A stretch of DNA of 64,000 nt from Chitinophagaceae bacterium (GCA_019638595.1 JAHBTJ010000004.1:1-64000); one strand, 5' to 3'; shown: positions 53,512 to 63,642, numbered from the stretch's first letter. Made by a program: numbers and translations. Notes: a model not told the origin generated them from the sequence alone.

Positions 53512-54177
53512 ATGAGCAATAATCAATTCGGTGCTTTTATTTTTGATATGAATGGAACAATGATAGATGATATGGCTTTTCATGTAAAGGCCTGGAGCTA
53601 TATGGTAAATAATGTGCTTGGAGCGGAATTAACCGAAGCGCAGGTAAAGGCCGAAATGTATGGTAAAAATGAAGAAGTGCTTGCAAGGATATTTGGAAAA
53701 GAACGGTTTACCCCGGAGGAAACCCATCGGTTGTCTATAGAAAAAGAAAAGAGATACCAGGCGGAATATCTTCCGCATCTTACGCTGATCAAAGGATTAT
53801 CCGCTTTTCTTGAAAGAGCGTATCAGCATCGTATTCCCATGGCTATTGGCTCAGCGGCCATGCCTTTTAATATTGACTTTGTGCTTGACAATCTTGAATT
53901 GCGGCATTATTTCCCGAACATAGTGAGCGCGGATGATGTAGCCGTCAGTAAACCTCATCCCGAAACCTATCTTAAAGCTGCGGATCTTCTTAACATAGCG
54001 CCCGGTAAATGTCTTGTATTTGAGGATGCTCCCAAAGGAGTGGAAGCCGCCCGGCATGCCGGCATGAAGGCTATTGCCATTACCACATTGCATGATCCTG
54101 GGGAATTTGCGCAGTATGATAATATCATTGCATTTATTAAAGATTTTGATGATCCTGTAATCGCACAATTAGCATAA
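53512..54177 (+). CDS. HAD-family phosphatase, beta-phosphoglucomutase-like
   Basis: A 221-residue HAD hydrolase with a cap domain. Motif I is FIFDMNGTMIDD, in which the second Asp of the usual DxD is Asn. Motif II is in AIGSAAMPFNIDF, motif III Lys in VSKPHPETYLKAA, and motif IV in CLVFEDAPKGVEAA. The length and cap fit the beta-phosphoglucomutase/phosphatase group. With Asn at the acid/base position mutase activity is doubtful; this DMN form is common in Bacteroidota. The substrate is unknown. Confidence 0.85.
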   Translation: MSNNQFGAFIFDMNGTMIDDMAFHVKAWSYMVNNVLGAELTEAQVKAEMYGKNEEVLARIFGKERFTPEETHRLSIEKEKRYQAEYLPHLTLIKGLSAFLERAYQHRIPMAIGSAAMPFNIDFVLDNLELRHYFPNIVSADDVAVSKPHPETYLKAADLLNIAPGKCLVFEDAPKGVEAARHAGMKAIAITTLHDPGEFAQYDNIIAFIKDFDDPVIAQLA

Positions 54178-54215
54178 TGCTCCGCCTATAGGTTATTGTT
54201 GATACATTTGCTTCC

Positions 54216-54866
54216 ATGAAAGAAAGATATTTTCTTCCGGGATTTATATTATTTGCCGGCTGCGCTGTTGCCGGGATAATAATGTGTATGGGGATGTACG
54301 GCTGCGAACATACAAAAAACTACAACAATCCTGTTGTGATAATAAAAACGAAGCTGGGTAATATAAAAGTGGAATTATATCCCGAAAAGGCGCCGGCTAC
54401 GGTATCGGGCTTTCTCCGCAATGTTGATTCAGGATATTACAGGAATAGCTCTTTCTATCGCATATTGCGCAAGGATAACCAGGTAACCGGTTCGCTGCAT
54501 TCTTTTCTTATACAGGGCGGTATCTGGCAATCTGATCCTGATTTGAAATCAAAATTAGCTCCTGTTGCTCATGAGTCTACCAGGCAAACCGGCATCCTGC
54601 ATAAGCGGGGAACGATTTCGCTGGCGCGGTTTGAGCCGGGAACCGCTACTTCAGAATTTTTTATTTGTATAGAAGATGAGCCGGGCTTTGATTACGGTGG
54701 TAACAATAACGCGGATGGAGAAGGGTATGCGGCCTTTGGTGAGGTAGTAGAAGGCATGGAAGCGGCTGATAAAATATACCGGCAGCCGGAATACCTGCAA
54801 CGTTTTTATCCACCGGTTACCATACTGGATATACAAAGGGATGCTCAAAGCCTTCCCGCTGAATGA
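54216..54866 (+). CDS. Cyclophilin-type peptidyl-prolyl isomerase, membrane-anchored
   Basis: A 216-residue protein: an N-terminal hydrophobic segment (LPGFILFAGCAVAGIIMCMG), probably a signal or anchor with a lipobox-like GC, then a cyclophilin domain (VVIIKTKLGNIKVELYPEKA; SGYYRNSSFYRILR; FLIQGGIWQSDPD; TSEFFICIEDEPGFDYG; GYAAFGEVVEGMEAADKIYR). It would act on prolines of exported proteins in the periplasm. It lies 38 bp after the HAD gene on the same strand. Confidence 0.88.
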   Translation: MKERYFLPGFILFAGCAVAGIIMCMGMYGCEHTKNYNNPVVIIKTKLGNIKVELYPEKAPATVSGFLRNVDSGYYRNSSFYRILRKDNQVTGSLHSFLIQGGIWQSDPDLKSKLAPVAHESTRQTGILHKRGTISLARFEPGTATSEFFICIEDEPGFDYGGNNNADGEGYAAFGEVVEGMEAADKIYRQPEYLQRFYPPVTILDIQRDAQSLPAE

Positions 54867-54918
54867 TAAGCTGCATTGCAGGATATGTAAAACATGAAGG
54901 CTTAGGTTTTCCAACCGG

Positions 54919-54955
54919 CAAAAAATGCCCGGGTTTATACTACCTCCAGGGGCAT
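54919..54955 (-). terminator. Terminator after the TlpA-like gene
   Basis: The 6-bp arms ATGCCC (54925-54930) and GGGCAT (54950-54955) have a 19-nt loop, and on the minus strand a T6 run follows. It starts 15 bp after the TlpA-like stop. Confidence 0.6.
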
Positions 54956-54970
54956 ACTAAAAATATAATA

Positions 54971-56899
54971 TCAGCTATTAGCTTTAATAACATCAATCAT
55001 AATTTTCATCTCGTCTACCAGTTGATCAGCGCTTCCGCCAAAGCCCACAATCCTAAAACGTATATTCCCGTTTTTATCTATCAAAAATTTTGTGGGTATA
55101 CCTTCAACAGCGTATTTTTCAATTACTTTATCATCAGTGTCCAGCAGCACCTGAAAATCGTATTTATTCTCTGCAATAAACGTAGCTGCTTTCTTCCTCA
55201 TTTCATCGGGTTTTGCTCCTTCGCGTGTATCAACAAAAAGAAATTTTACGCCATTATCGTTTTTAAAGCTGTTTTGAGCGGTTTGCATGCCCGGAAAAGA
55301 TGCCCTGCATGGGCCGCACCATGTGGCCCAAAAATCTACCACCACAATTTTACCCTTCATTGCTTCAAGGGAAACTGCGTTACCATCCAGGTCTTTTAAT
55401 ACGAACGCAGGTGCAGGCTCCTTTATCATTTGATTCATCAGTTCATCCTTAAGTTTTATAAAGTAGCTTTCCTGCAGCTTATTCATATAGGTGGTAAAGC
55501 CCGCTTCCGATTTGTGATCGGCAATATAAATTTTCCTGATCATTGCCTTAAGCGTCGGGGAACTTTGCCCCTTTTTTATTACTTCTTCCAGTTCCTGCTT
55601 CACCGCGTTCCTGCCCTTTACCGCTTCCTTAAATACAAAGTAGCGCTCCATGACCTCAAAATTATTTTTTCCTGTTTTTGCCACTGCTTCTTCCTGCGTT
55701 TTATACGCTTCCTCTTTCTTATTCAGCTTCCATAAAATAAGCCCATAGGTATCCAGGTAATTGCCATAGGAATACGCAAGATTTTTTGTATAGTCCTTTT
55801 TGGTAAAATAAGTTGGTATGTCGGCAGGCGCTTCTGTCTCTTTGCGCATACATTCAAGCCCTTTTTCTGCCAGTGCTTTTGCAAACTGCAGGCTGTCGGC
55901 CTTTCCTTCAAGGCTTTTACCTGTAAGTTCCCAGGCTGCCTCATTGCATACGGATGCAATGGTTGTATTTTTCTTTATATGATTGAGGTATTTATTAAAG
56001 TCACCCCATTTTTTTGCCGCGGCTGCACCATATGCCATATTCGCATACAAACTATTTAAAGTATTTTCATACGCTTTTTCGTCGGCTTCAGTCCGGGGCG
56101 GAAACTGTTTTTTAAATTCATCCAACAGTTGCATCTGTTTTTCCGGGTCTTTTTCCTGAAACAGTTGCCGCTGCTTTTGATTCTTTACCATACTACCGTT
56201 AGGATATTTTTGCTCTGTTTCAGCTTTTATTTTTTCAGCATTCTCGGTATCCTTTAAAATATTGTACAGTGATTGTATTGCCTGGTAATCTTCTTCTGTT
56301 TTACCTGTTTTAGCAAGCAGCTCTTTTACCAGTTCTTCAACTTTTTGTTTGCCATTTTCCTTATCCGTATTCATCAGGCTACTGGCATATAAAAGCCCGT
56401 ATTTGCTCTTTTCACCGGGATGTCTCTTAAGCTCATCTTCAATCAGTATCAGCGTTGTTTCCGGCTTTATTTTCATCTGCAAAAAATAGCTGCCAAAGCT
56501 ATTTAAGTTAACAAGCCCGGCTCCTGCGCCTTTAACCGGTTGCCCGTTTTGAGTTAATAATAATGAGTACCCCAGCTCTTCGTTGTTATCAACTATGTCG
56601 CCGTTTTTAAAGCCGATAAGTATGGCTTTTGCAGTATCACTGGTAGGTATTTCGCCCTTCCACCTGTTTCCATCCTTTGTTAGCGCCAGTTCAACCGCTC
56701 GTACCTGGCCGTCAAAAACGTAAACGGCCGGCGTTATTTCCTTGGCATCAGCTAACGGGCCGCCGGCAGAGCTATATTCAAATGAGATAGTGCTGCCGGG
56801 TGATGGGTTTGGAGTGTTAAAAACAAGACGATTGTTTTGCGCCAGGCTGATAACAGCAAATAATAGCAGCGCCGGAGTGGTCAATAACTTGATGTTCAT
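54971..56899 (-). CDS. TlpA/ResA-like thioredoxin-domain protein
   Basis: A 642-residue exported protein with a signal peptide (NIKLLTTPALLLFAVISLAQ). The long middle part (about 150-480) is helical, with repeat-like segments (KKEEAYKTQEEAVAKTGK, GEKSKYGLLYASSLMN). The C-terminus is a TlpA-type thioredoxin domain with VVDFWATWCGPCRASFPGM, followed by IPTKFLIDKNGNIRFRIVGF. The CXXC is intact, so it probably acts as a periplasmic reductase. It resembles the large TlpA-family proteins of Bacteroidota; targets are unknown. Confidence 0.88.
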   Translation of the reverse strand: MNIKLLTTPALLLFAVISLAQNNRLVFNTPNPSPGSTISFEYSSAGGPLADAKEITPAVYVFDGQVRAVELALTKDGNRWKGEIPTSDTAKAILIGFKNGDIVDNNEELGYSLLLTQNGQPVKGAGAGLVNLNSFGSYFLQMKIKPETTLILIEDELKRHPGEKSKYGLLYASSLMNTDKENGKQKVEELVKELLAKTGKTEEDYQAIQSLYNILKDTENAEKIKAETEQKYPNGSMVKNQKQRQLFQEKDPEKQMQLLDEFKKQFPPRTEADEKAYENTLNSLYANMAYGAAAAKKWGDFNKYLNHIKKNTTIASVCNEAAWELTGKSLEGKADSLQFAKALAEKGLECMRKETEAPADIPTYFTKKDYTKNLAYSYGNYLDTYGLILWKLNKKEEAYKTQEEAVAKTGKNNFEVMERYFVFKEAVKGRNAVKQELEEVIKKGQSSPTLKAMIRKIYIADHKSEAGFTTYMNKLQESYFIKLKDELMNQMIKEPAPAFVLKDLDGNAVSLEAMKGKIVVVDFWATWCGPCRASFPGMQTAQNSFKNDNGVKFLFVDTREGAKPDEMRKKAATFIAENKYDFQVLLDTDDKVIEKYAVEGIPTKFLIDKNGNIRFRIVGFGGSADQLVDEMKIMIDVIKANS

Positions 56900-57236
56900 A
56901 AATCAGTTTTTTTAGATGAGGAAAATACAAGGGAGGGTTGATCAACATGATGCTTTTACACCCGTTTTCCATAAAACACGGGGAATTATTTTTACACTAT
57001 AAATATTGTTATCGGATTCCGGCAGGGAAGCTGAAGCAGGAATATTGCGGGTAGCCATGAGGCGCTGGAAGTTATTCTGGCGCCCGGGCATTTTGACGGG
57101 AAAGCAACTTCATTGAATGATACCAATGCCACGGTAGCTGCCAATGAGCTTTTTAGTGGGCCCCAGAATTTATTTTTTATCTTGCGGTGCTTATGCGATA
57201 GATACCCTGAATTAATCAAAAATTAAAAGTAAGAAT
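56900..57236. other. Gene-free interval between the TlpA-like and YceI genes
   Basis: This is a 337-bp divergent gap. The plus strand has a stop-free run from about 57056 to 57225 (SHEALEVILAPGHFDGKATS onward) and the minus strand a 75-codon frame; neither resembles a known family. No promoter or terminator was identified. Confidence 0.4.
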
Positions 57237-57809
57237 ATGAAAAAAATGACACTTATTGCCACGGCTTTTTTTGCTTTAACAGCCTTTGCAACTTTAAATG
57301 GTATATGGAAAAATGATCCGCCTCATTCCCAACTGGGCTTTACTGTTACGCATCTTGGTATTTCAGACGTATCGGGAACTTTCAATGATTTTGAAGTAAC
57401 GATACAATCGTCGAAGGCTGATTTCAGTGATGCTGTTTTTGAGCTCAATGCTAAAGTCGCATCTATTGATACAAGGGTGGAACAGAGAAATAACCACCTG
57501 AAAAGTGCAGACTTTTTTGATGTGGAAAAGTATCCGTCATTAACTTTTAAAAGCACGTCTGTTAAGCCTGCAGGCAAAAACACGTATAAATTAACCGGCA
57601 ATTTAACCATGCATGGTGTAACCAAACCTGTTACCATGGACTTACTTTACAGGGGAACAATTGAAAACCCGATGAGTAAAAAGCCAACGGCAGGCTTTCA
57701 GCTTACCGGAACTATTAAACGTTCTGACTTTAACGTAGGCGATAAATTTCCCGCGGCAATGGTTAGTGATGAAGTGCGTATAAAGGCTGATGGCGAATTT
57801 GGACAATAA
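57237..57809 (+). CDS. YceI-family periplasmic protein
   Basis: A 190-residue protein with a signal peptide (KKMTLIATAFFALTAFATLN) and a complete lipocalin-like YceI domain: PPHSQLGFTVTHLGISDVSG, FELNAKVASIDTRVEQRNNH, LKSADFFDVEKYPSLTFKST, LTMHGVTKPVTMDL and RSDFNVGD. Family members bind isoprenoids or other amphiphiles; the physiological role is unclear. An ATG at codon 4 is an alternative start. It is a monocistronic unit, with a strong terminator after it. Confidence 0.92.
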   Translation: MKKMTLIATAFFALTAFATLNGIWKNDPPHSQLGFTVTHLGISDVSGTFNDFEVTIQSSKADFSDAVFELNAKVASIDTRVEQRNNHLKSADFFDVEKYPSLTFKSTSVKPAGKNTYKLTGNLTMHGVTKPVTMDLLYRGTIENPMSKKPTAGFQLTGTIKRSDFNVGDKFPAAMVSDEVRIKADGEFGQ

Positions 57810-57824
57810 TTAAATACAGCGATA

Positions 57825-57864
57825 AAAAGAGAGCCATTGACCATTAAATCAATGGCTCTCTTTT
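57825..57864. terminator. Bidirectional terminator between YceI and the ara operon
   Basis: The perfect 16-bp arms 57825-57840 and 57849-57864 (AAAAGAGAGCCATTGA and its complement) have an 8-nt loop and T-runs on both strands. It serves YceI on one side and the end of the arabinose operon on the other. Confidence 0.9.
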
Positions 57865-57886
57865 CTATTTTATTATCAATCACTCT

Positions 57887-59581
57887 TTACCAGAACTTCA
57901 CATACAGCGCTGCCAGTATCAGCAGCATTACCACGATCATTGCCTGGGTTGATGGTTGAAGCTTGAACATCTGCTTGTCTAACATGAATGCTTTTGGATT
58001 CACTTTCGGTCCGGCAAGGCTAAATGCAACCATCACAATTACGGTAAATACAAAGGCCCAGCCCATACAAATGAGGAACGGTATTCGCCAAACCTGCACG
58101 CCGTTCTCTATAGTAGGGAAAGCTGTATACAATAATGTTTCGTTGCCAAACCAGGCAGGGGCGTAGTTGTTAAATACAACAGCCATTACCAGGCCCGTAA
58201 TTAAACCGGCTATGGCAGCAGTGCCTGTGGTTCTTTTCCAGAACATACCGAGTATGAACATTGCGAACACGCCCGGGCTGATGAAGCCGGTATACTTTTG
58301 AATGAAGGTAAATCCGCCTTCCCTGCCAATGCCTAACAGGTCGTTCCAGGTAAATAATATGGCTACCAGCATTGATATGATGATAGTAACACGGCCAATC
58401 CAAACCAGCTTTTTCTCATCGGCTTCTTTCTTAATATACTTTTTGTAAATATCAAGTGTGAAGATGGTGGAGATACTATTGGCTTTGCCGGCCAGGGATG
58501 CCACTATAGCTGCCGTTAATGCGGCTACCGACAATCCTTTTAAACCGGTAGGAAGAAAGCTTAACATGGCTGAATAGGCGCCGTCTTTTCCACCTACCAA
58601 TTGGGGTAAATGCCCGTTTTTGTGTAATACAAAAGCAGCTATACCCGGTAACATAACAATGATCGGCATCATCAGCTTTAGCATACCGGCAAATAAAATA
58701 CCCGTGCGGGCTGTTTGCAGGTTGGCACCGAGCGCGCGTTGAGTAATATACTGGTTACATCCCCAATAGTTAAGATTTACGATCCACTGCCCCATAAAAT
58801 ACATAGCTATACCGGGAAGGATCAGGTATTTGTCAATTTCAATTTGCGGTGAATCGGCAGTTGGCTTGTCGAAGATCATATGAAAATGCTCAGGGGCGTC
58901 TTTCAGCAATGTAGCGAAGCCGTCGAATGCGCCTGCACCCGTTCCAACTTTATCGCTCACAATGTTCAGCGCCAGTATGGTTGTTGCCAAACCGCCAATG
59001 ATCAATACCAATACCTGTATCACATCGGTATAACCAATCACTTTCATACCGCCGAGTGTAATAATGATCGCGAAAATGGATAGTATTACCATAATGGTAT
59101 GAAGATAGCCTCCGCCCAGTAACCCGTTTATTGCGAGTGCGCCGAGGTATAAGATGGAAGTAAGATTTACAAATACATACAGGAACAGCCAGAACACAGC
59201 CATGATCAGCGATACGCTTTCGTTATAGCGTGTTTTTAAAAACTGCGGCATGGTGTATATCTTGTTCTTAAGATATACAGGCATGAACCACACAGCAATG
59301 ATGATGAGCGCCAGCGCAGCTATCCATTCGTATGCGGCTATTGCCACACCCGCAAAAAAGCCATCGCCGCTCATTCCTATGAACTGCTCGGCGGAAATAT
59401 TGGAGGCGATCAGCGATGCGCCTATTGCCCACCACGTAAGGGAGCCTTCTGCAAGAAAAAAATCGTGTGTGTCTGCCTGGGCTTTTTTCTTCCTGCGGTA
59501 TATCCAGTATCCATAGGAAGCAACAATTACAAAATATATAAAGAAAACCAGGTAATCGGGGAACGACAGTCCGTTTTTCAT
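57887..59581 (-). CDS. Sodium/sugar symporter (SSS family, SGLT-like)
   Basis: A 564-residue transporter with about 14 membrane helices. The opening DYLVFFIYFVIVASYGYWIY, the sodium-site region LIASNISAEQFIGMSGDGFF, and GMKVIGYTDVIQVLVLIIGG are as in vSGLT. The conserved YWGCNQYITQRALGA segment and helix LSVAALTAAIVASLAGKANS also match. It is the last gene of the arabinose operon and probably imports L-arabinose with Na+. Confidence 0.92.
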   Translation of the reverse strand: MKNGLSFPDYLVFFIYFVIVASYGYWIYRRKKKAQADTHDFFLAEGSLTWWAIGASLIASNISAEQFIGMSGDGFFAGVAIAAYEWIAALALIIIAVWFMPVYLKNKIYTMPQFLKTRYNESVSLIMAVFWLFLYVFVNLTSILYLGALAINGLLGGGYLHTIMVILSIFAIIITLGGMKVIGYTDVIQVLVLIIGGLATTILALNIVSDKVGTGAGAFDGFATLLKDAPEHFHMIFDKPTADSPQIEIDKYLILPGIAMYFMGQWIVNLNYWGCNQYITQRALGANLQTARTGILFAGMLKLMMPIIVMLPGIAAFVLHKNGHLPQLVGGKDGAYSAMLSFLPTGLKGLSVAALTAAIVASLAGKANSISTIFTLDIYKKYIKKEADEKKLVWIGRVTIIISMLVAILFTWNDLLGIGREGGFTFIQKYTGFISPGVFAMFILGMFWKRTTGTAAIAGLITGLVMAVVFNNYAPAWFGNETLLYTAFPTIENGVQVWRIPFLICMGWAFVFTVIVMVAFSLAGPKVNPKAFMLDKQMFKLQPSTQAMIVVMLLILAALYVKFW

Positions 59582-59627
59582 AACAAGTCAATCCGTTTTA
59601 GTTATTTGGTATATAATACATGCTTTA

Positions 59628-61130
59628 TTACGCTTTATTGAGCTGGTAATATACATCGCTCCAGCGCAGTTCGTTTTTGAATTGATAAAGATTAGTGTTT
59701 TTGCCGATAAGAACAAATTCAATTCCGGCCATTTCGGCGAAATCCTGTAAATGTTCAGCCGTTAAATTCTGGCTGTAGCAGGTATGATGTGCGCCGCCCG
59801 CGTATATCCACGCGGCGCATCCTGTTTTCATATCGGGGTATGGTTTCCATAAAACCCTTGCCACCGGCAGCCTGGGCAGGTCATGTACAGGTTCCACCGC
59901 TTCCACCTCATTTGCCAGGAGCCTGAAGCGGTTCCCCATATCAACTACAGAAGCGTTGACAGCGGCTCCCCCTGCAACATTAAATACCAGCCTCACGGGG
60001 TCTGCTTTGCCGCCAATGCCAAGCGGATGTATTTCGCAGGATGGTTTTCCTTTTGCAATAGATGAGCAGATCTCAAGCATGTGCGAACCCAGCACCATCG
60101 GGTTCGAAGGATCGAAATGGTAGGTATAATCTTCCATAAAGGAGTTGCCTCCTTTTAAACCGGTTGCCATTACTTTCATGGCTCTTACCAGGGCGGCGGT
60201 TTTCCAGTCGCCTTCGCCGGCAAAGCCGTAACCATCTGCCATAAGCCGTTGTACCGCTATACCAGGTAATTGTACCATGCCATACAGGTCTTCAAATGTA
60301 TCGGAGAAGCCTTTAAAGTTACCGTCTTCCAGGAAAGTCCTTAGCCCTATTTCTATTTTAGCCGCTTCTCTTAAAGCCTGGTGCTGCCCGTTGCCTTTCA
60401 ACAATGCGGTTGCCAGCGTATAGCTGTCGGCGTATTCGGTTACAAGGTCATCCACCGCCTTATCACTAACGCTGCCGATCACCCGAACCAGGTCGCCAAT
60501 GCCGTGTGTGTTTACCGAATAGCCGAAGGTATATTCCGCTTCTACTTTGTCGCCATCGGTTACCGCCACATAACGCATGTTATCGCCAAAGCGTACAAAT
60601 TTTGCCCCCTGCCAGTCGTGCCAGCCCGATGCCGCCCTGCTCCAGGTATTAATACTTTCCAGCACTTCAGCATCCTGCCAGTGCCCTACAACTACCTTCC
60701 TGTTCATACGCATCCTGCTCACCATAAAGCCAAACTCCCTGTCGCCATGCGCGCTCTGGTTCAGGTTCATAAAATCCATGTCTATATCACTCCAGGGTAT
60801 ATCGCGGTTAAACTGTGTATGCAGGTGCAATAATGGCTTTTGTAATATTTTCAAACCGTTGATCCACATTTTTGCCGGTGAAAATGTATGCATCCATGTA
60901 ATAATACCAACACAGTTTTTAGCAGCGTTGGCTTCCTGGCAAACGGTATATATTTCTTCGGTGGTTTTAACGGTGGGTTTCCAGGTGATGGTTACCGGTA
61001 TTTGTACGGCATTGTTTAAATATGCAGCTATGGTTTGCGCGTGAGCGGCAACCTGCTTCAATGTTTCTTCTCCATATAAATGCTGGCTGCCGGTTACAAA
61101 CCAAATTTCATGTTGCTTAAGGCTACTCAT
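59628..61130 (-). CDS. araA: L-arabinose isomerase
   Basis: A 500-residue enzyme that converts L-arabinose to L-ribulose. The start [20 protein letters not shown] and the motifs [65 protein letters not shown] and [12 protein letters not shown] are conserved, with the metal-binding His in the C-terminal [10 protein letters not shown]. It sits between araD and the symporter. Confidence 0.97.
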   Translation of the reverse strand: MSSLKQHEIWFVTGSQHLYGEETLKQVAAHAQTIAAYLNNAVQIPVTITWKPTVKTTEEIYTVCQEANAAKNCVGIITWMHTFSPAKMWINGLKILQKPLLHLHTQFNRDIPWSDIDMDFMNLNQSAHGDREFGFMVSRMRMNRKVVVGHWQDAEVLESINTWSRAASGWHDWQGAKFVRFGDNMRYVAVTDGDKVEAEYTFGYSVNTHGIGDLVRVIGSVSDKAVDDLVTEYADSYTLATALLKGNGQHQALREAAKIEIGLRTFLEDGNFKGFSDTFEDLYGMVQLPGIAVQRLMADGYGFAGEGDWKTAALVRAMKVMATGLKGGNSFMEDYTYHFDPSNPMVLGSHMLEICSSIAKGKPSCEIHPLGIGGKADPVRLVFNVAGGAAVNASVVDMGNRFRLLANEVEAVEPVHDLPRLPVARVLWKPYPDMKTGCAAWIYAGGAHHTCYSQNLTAEHLQDFAEMAGIEFVLIGKNTNLYQFKNELRWSDVYYQLNKA

Positions 61131-61166
61131 ATATGTTATTGTTGTATGTATCGGGGTTATGGATGA

Positions 61167-61865
61167 TCAGTGCTGCCCGTAATAGCTATCCGGTCCGTGT
61201 TTTCGTTCAAAATGCTTTTTGATCAACGCTTTTTTTAAGCGGGGGACGCTGGCATTGATCTGCTCCGTTAAATAAGCCATGTGCGCGATGTTCTCTAATA
61301 CGGCACTGTTGTATACTGCTTTTGCCGGCGTTTTGCCCCAGGTAAACGGGGCGTGGTTTCCCACCAGTATCATTTCTACCTCTTCGTAATTCAGGTTCCT
61401 TTCCTTAAAGCAGTTCATGATCTGGAAGCCGGTTTCATATTCATAATTTCCTTTGATCATCGCATCGCCCATAGGGGGAGCACAGGGTATATCAACCGTA
61501 TTGTGATCGGCATGCGTGGTACCGAAAATGGGTATATCCCTTTGCGATTGCGCCCAGGCCGTAGCAAAGGTTGAATGGGTATGAACTATTCCCCCTATAT
61601 TTTTCCAGTGCTTGTATAATACGGCATGCGTTAATGTATCGGACGAAGGACGAAGATCGCCTTCTACCTTATTGCCGTCAAGATCAACGATCACCATTTT
61701 TCCAGGCGACAGCTCGTTATATGGAACGCCACTTGGCTTAATAGCGAAAACACCGAGTGATCTGTCAACAGCGCTTACATTGCCAAACGTAAAAAGCACC
61801 AAACCCAGCTCCGGTAACTGCATATTGGCTTTGTAAGCGGCTTCACGTATATGATCGTATTTCAT
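61167..61865 (-). CDS. araD: L-ribulose-5-phosphate 4-epimerase
   Basis: A 232-residue class II aldolase-type enzyme that makes D-xylulose 5-phosphate. Visible motifs are FTFGNVSAVDR, IKPSGVPYNELSP, the zinc ligands in IVHTHSTFATAWAQ and GTTHADHN, and LVGNHAPFTWGKTPAKAVYN. It is transcribed after araB, from which it is separated by a 119-bp gap holding a repeat element. Confidence 0.97.
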   Translation of the reverse strand: MKYDHIREAAYKANMQLPELGLVLFTFGNVSAVDRSLGVFAIKPSGVPYNELSPGKMVIVDLDGNKVEGDLRPSSDTLTHAVLYKHWKNIGGIVHTHSTFATAWAQSQRDIPIFGTTHADHNTVDIPCAPPMGDAMIKGNYEYETGFQIMNCFKERNLNYEEVEMILVGNHAPFTWGKTPAKAVYNSAVLENIAHMAYLTEQINASVPRLKKALIKKHFERKHGPDSYYGQH

Positions 61866-61884
61866 GGTAATTTTAGTTATGGAT

Positions 61885-61966
61885 TTCGGGTTTGAGATTT
61901 TTTGTTTATAGTTTTAGGTTTGTGGTTATGGTTTACAGGCACAACATGAAACCTGCAATAACCCTA
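61885..61966 (-). repeat. Phrase-like intergenic repeat, copy 3, inside the ara operon
   Basis: Reversed, it reads AAACCATAACCACAAACC and then AACTATAAACAAAAAATCTC, the word set of copies 1 and 2. 61898-61913 matches 11002-11017 exactly. It fills most of the 119 bp between araB and araD. Confidence 0.62.
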
Positions 61967-61984
61967 TCCCTTTCACCCTCTGCC

Positions 61985-63628
61985 TTACCCCTTACTTTCT
62001 ATAAAACTTCCCAGCTCTTTATAGGCATTGTACCGCTTATTATATATTTCCACTTTTGACGCATCAGGCGTATACACGCTGTCAAACCCTTTTCCCATTG
62101 CCTGCATCGCGTCTTCTACTTTGGGATATATGCCTGCCGCGGTCGCCGCAAACATAGCGGCGCCGATAGCGCAGGTTTGTTCGGATTTGTGAATGCGTAT
62201 AGACATGTTGGCTATATCCGCCAGCGTTTGCATAGTGAATGCGGATTTACGCGCAACGCCTCCCAGCCCTATCAGGCCTTTTACCGGAATACCCTGTTCC
62301 TTAAATCTTTCAATGATGGCTCTTGCGCCAAAGCAAATAGATTCATTCAACGCTTTAAATATTCTTGGTGCGTCTGTTCCAAGATTTAGCCGGGTAATGG
62401 CGCCTTTCAGCAACTGGTTGGCATCCGGGGTTCTCCTTCCATTCAGCCAGTCAATAGCCAGCTCATCTTTTTCACTCAATGGTAGTTTGGATGCTTCTTC
62501 GCTTAGTAACGCTATCATTTTATCATTCGCGGCATTTCTTTGCGTTTCGTCTGTAATAAGTTTTTGCAAAGGCCAACCCAATATATTTTTAAACCAGGCA
62601 AACACATCCCCAAAGGCGCTTTGTCCTGCTTCCAATCCCATCATTCCGGGAATGACAGACCCTGGTACCTGCCCGCAGATGCCACTCACTAAAATATCCT
62701 TTACTTCCTCCGCCGGCGCCACCAGCATATCGCAGGTAGAAGTGCCCATTACCCTGCTGAGATGATAGGGCTCTATCTGCCCGCCCACAGCGCCCATGTG
62801 CGCGTCAAAAGCGCCAATGCCTATTACAACATCGTTGGGTAAGCCCAGGCGTTGCGCCCATTCGGCAGAAATAGTTCCCGCAGCCTGGTCGGCGGTATAG
62901 GTATCGGTGAAAAGCTTTGACGTAAATCCACCCAGTAAAGGATCAAGCGATGCAAAGAAATCATCCGGTGGTAAACCGTTAAATTCCTTTGCCCATAAAG
63001 CTTTATGCCCCGCGGAGCAAACACCTCTTTTCATCTGCCGCACGTCTGTACCGCCGGTCAGTAAAAACGGTATCCAGTCGCAATGTTCTACCCACGAATA
63101 ACAGGCATCTCTTACTTCTTTGTCTGCCCGCAGAATATGCAGGAGCTTTGCCCAAAACCATTCTGAAGAATATATGCCACCTACATATTGCAGGTAGTTG
63201 GTATCAAATTTTTCAGCGTGTGCGTTTATTTGCGCCGCTTCTCTGGTGGAAGTATGATCCTTCCACAATACGAACATGGCATTGGGATTGTTATGGAAGG
63301 CCGAAAGCATTGCCAGCGGTGTACCGGTTTTATCTACCGCTACCGGTGTGGAGCCCGTGGTATCAACCGAAATGGCTTTTATGTTGTTGGCTACTACGGT
63401 TCCTGCCTGGCTGAGGCAGGATCTGATAGTTTGCTCCAGTCCTTCTATATAGTCCATCGGATGCTGGCGGAACCGGTTGGCGGAAGGATCGCAGAACAGG
63501 CCCTCTTTCCAGCGGGGATAATAAAAAACGGCTGCGCTGATCTCATCACCGTTGGCGGCGTTTACTATAACGGAGCGTACCGAGTCTGTACCATAATCCA
63601 CTCCTATAACAAAGCAATCTGTAAGCAT
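61985..63628 (-). CDS. araB: Ribulokinase
   Basis: A 547-residue FGGY-family kinase that phosphorylates L-ribulose. The N-terminal FVIGVDYGTDSVRSVIVNAA, SVDTTGSTPVAVDKTGTPLA, WKDHTSTREAAQINAHAEKF and the C-terminal IGLGGVARKSAFTMQTLADI and EQTCAIGAAMFAATAAGIYP are diagnostic. It is the first enzyme gene of the operon, 69 bp downstream of the regulator gene; the gap carries a candidate operator. Confidence 0.97.
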   Translation of the reverse strand: MLTDCFVIGVDYGTDSVRSVIVNAANGDEISAAVFYYPRWKEGLFCDPSANRFRQHPMDYIEGLEQTIRSCLSQAGTVVANNIKAISVDTTGSTPVAVDKTGTPLAMLSAFHNNPNAMFVLWKDHTSTREAAQINAHAEKFDTNYLQYVGGIYSSEWFWAKLLHILRADKEVRDACYSWVEHCDWIPFLLTGGTDVRQMKRGVCSAGHKALWAKEFNGLPPDDFFASLDPLLGGFTSKLFTDTYTADQAAGTISAEWAQRLGLPNDVVIGIGAFDAHMGAVGGQIEPYHLSRVMGTSTCDMLVAPAEEVKDILVSGICGQVPGSVIPGMMGLEAGQSAFGDVFAWFKNILGWPLQKLITDETQRNAANDKMIALLSEEASKLPLSEKDELAIDWLNGRRTPDANQLLKGAITRLNLGTDAPRIFKALNESICFGARAIIERFKEQGIPVKGLIGLGGVARKSAFTMQTLADIANMSIRIHKSEQTCAIGAAMFAATAAGIYPKVEDAMQAMGKGFDSVYTPDASKVEIYNKRYNAYKELGSFIESKG

Positions 63629-63642
63629 GTCTTTAAAAAATC

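Noticed and set aside
54863-55399. 178-codon plus-strand frame overlapping the TlpA-like gene
   Set aside because: It lies antisense to the conserved thioredoxin domain and has no recognisable motifs.
56992-57219. 75-codon minus-strand frame and a stop-free plus-strand run in the gap before YceI
   Set aside because: Neither has a recognisable family, start context or partner; too weak to call a gene.
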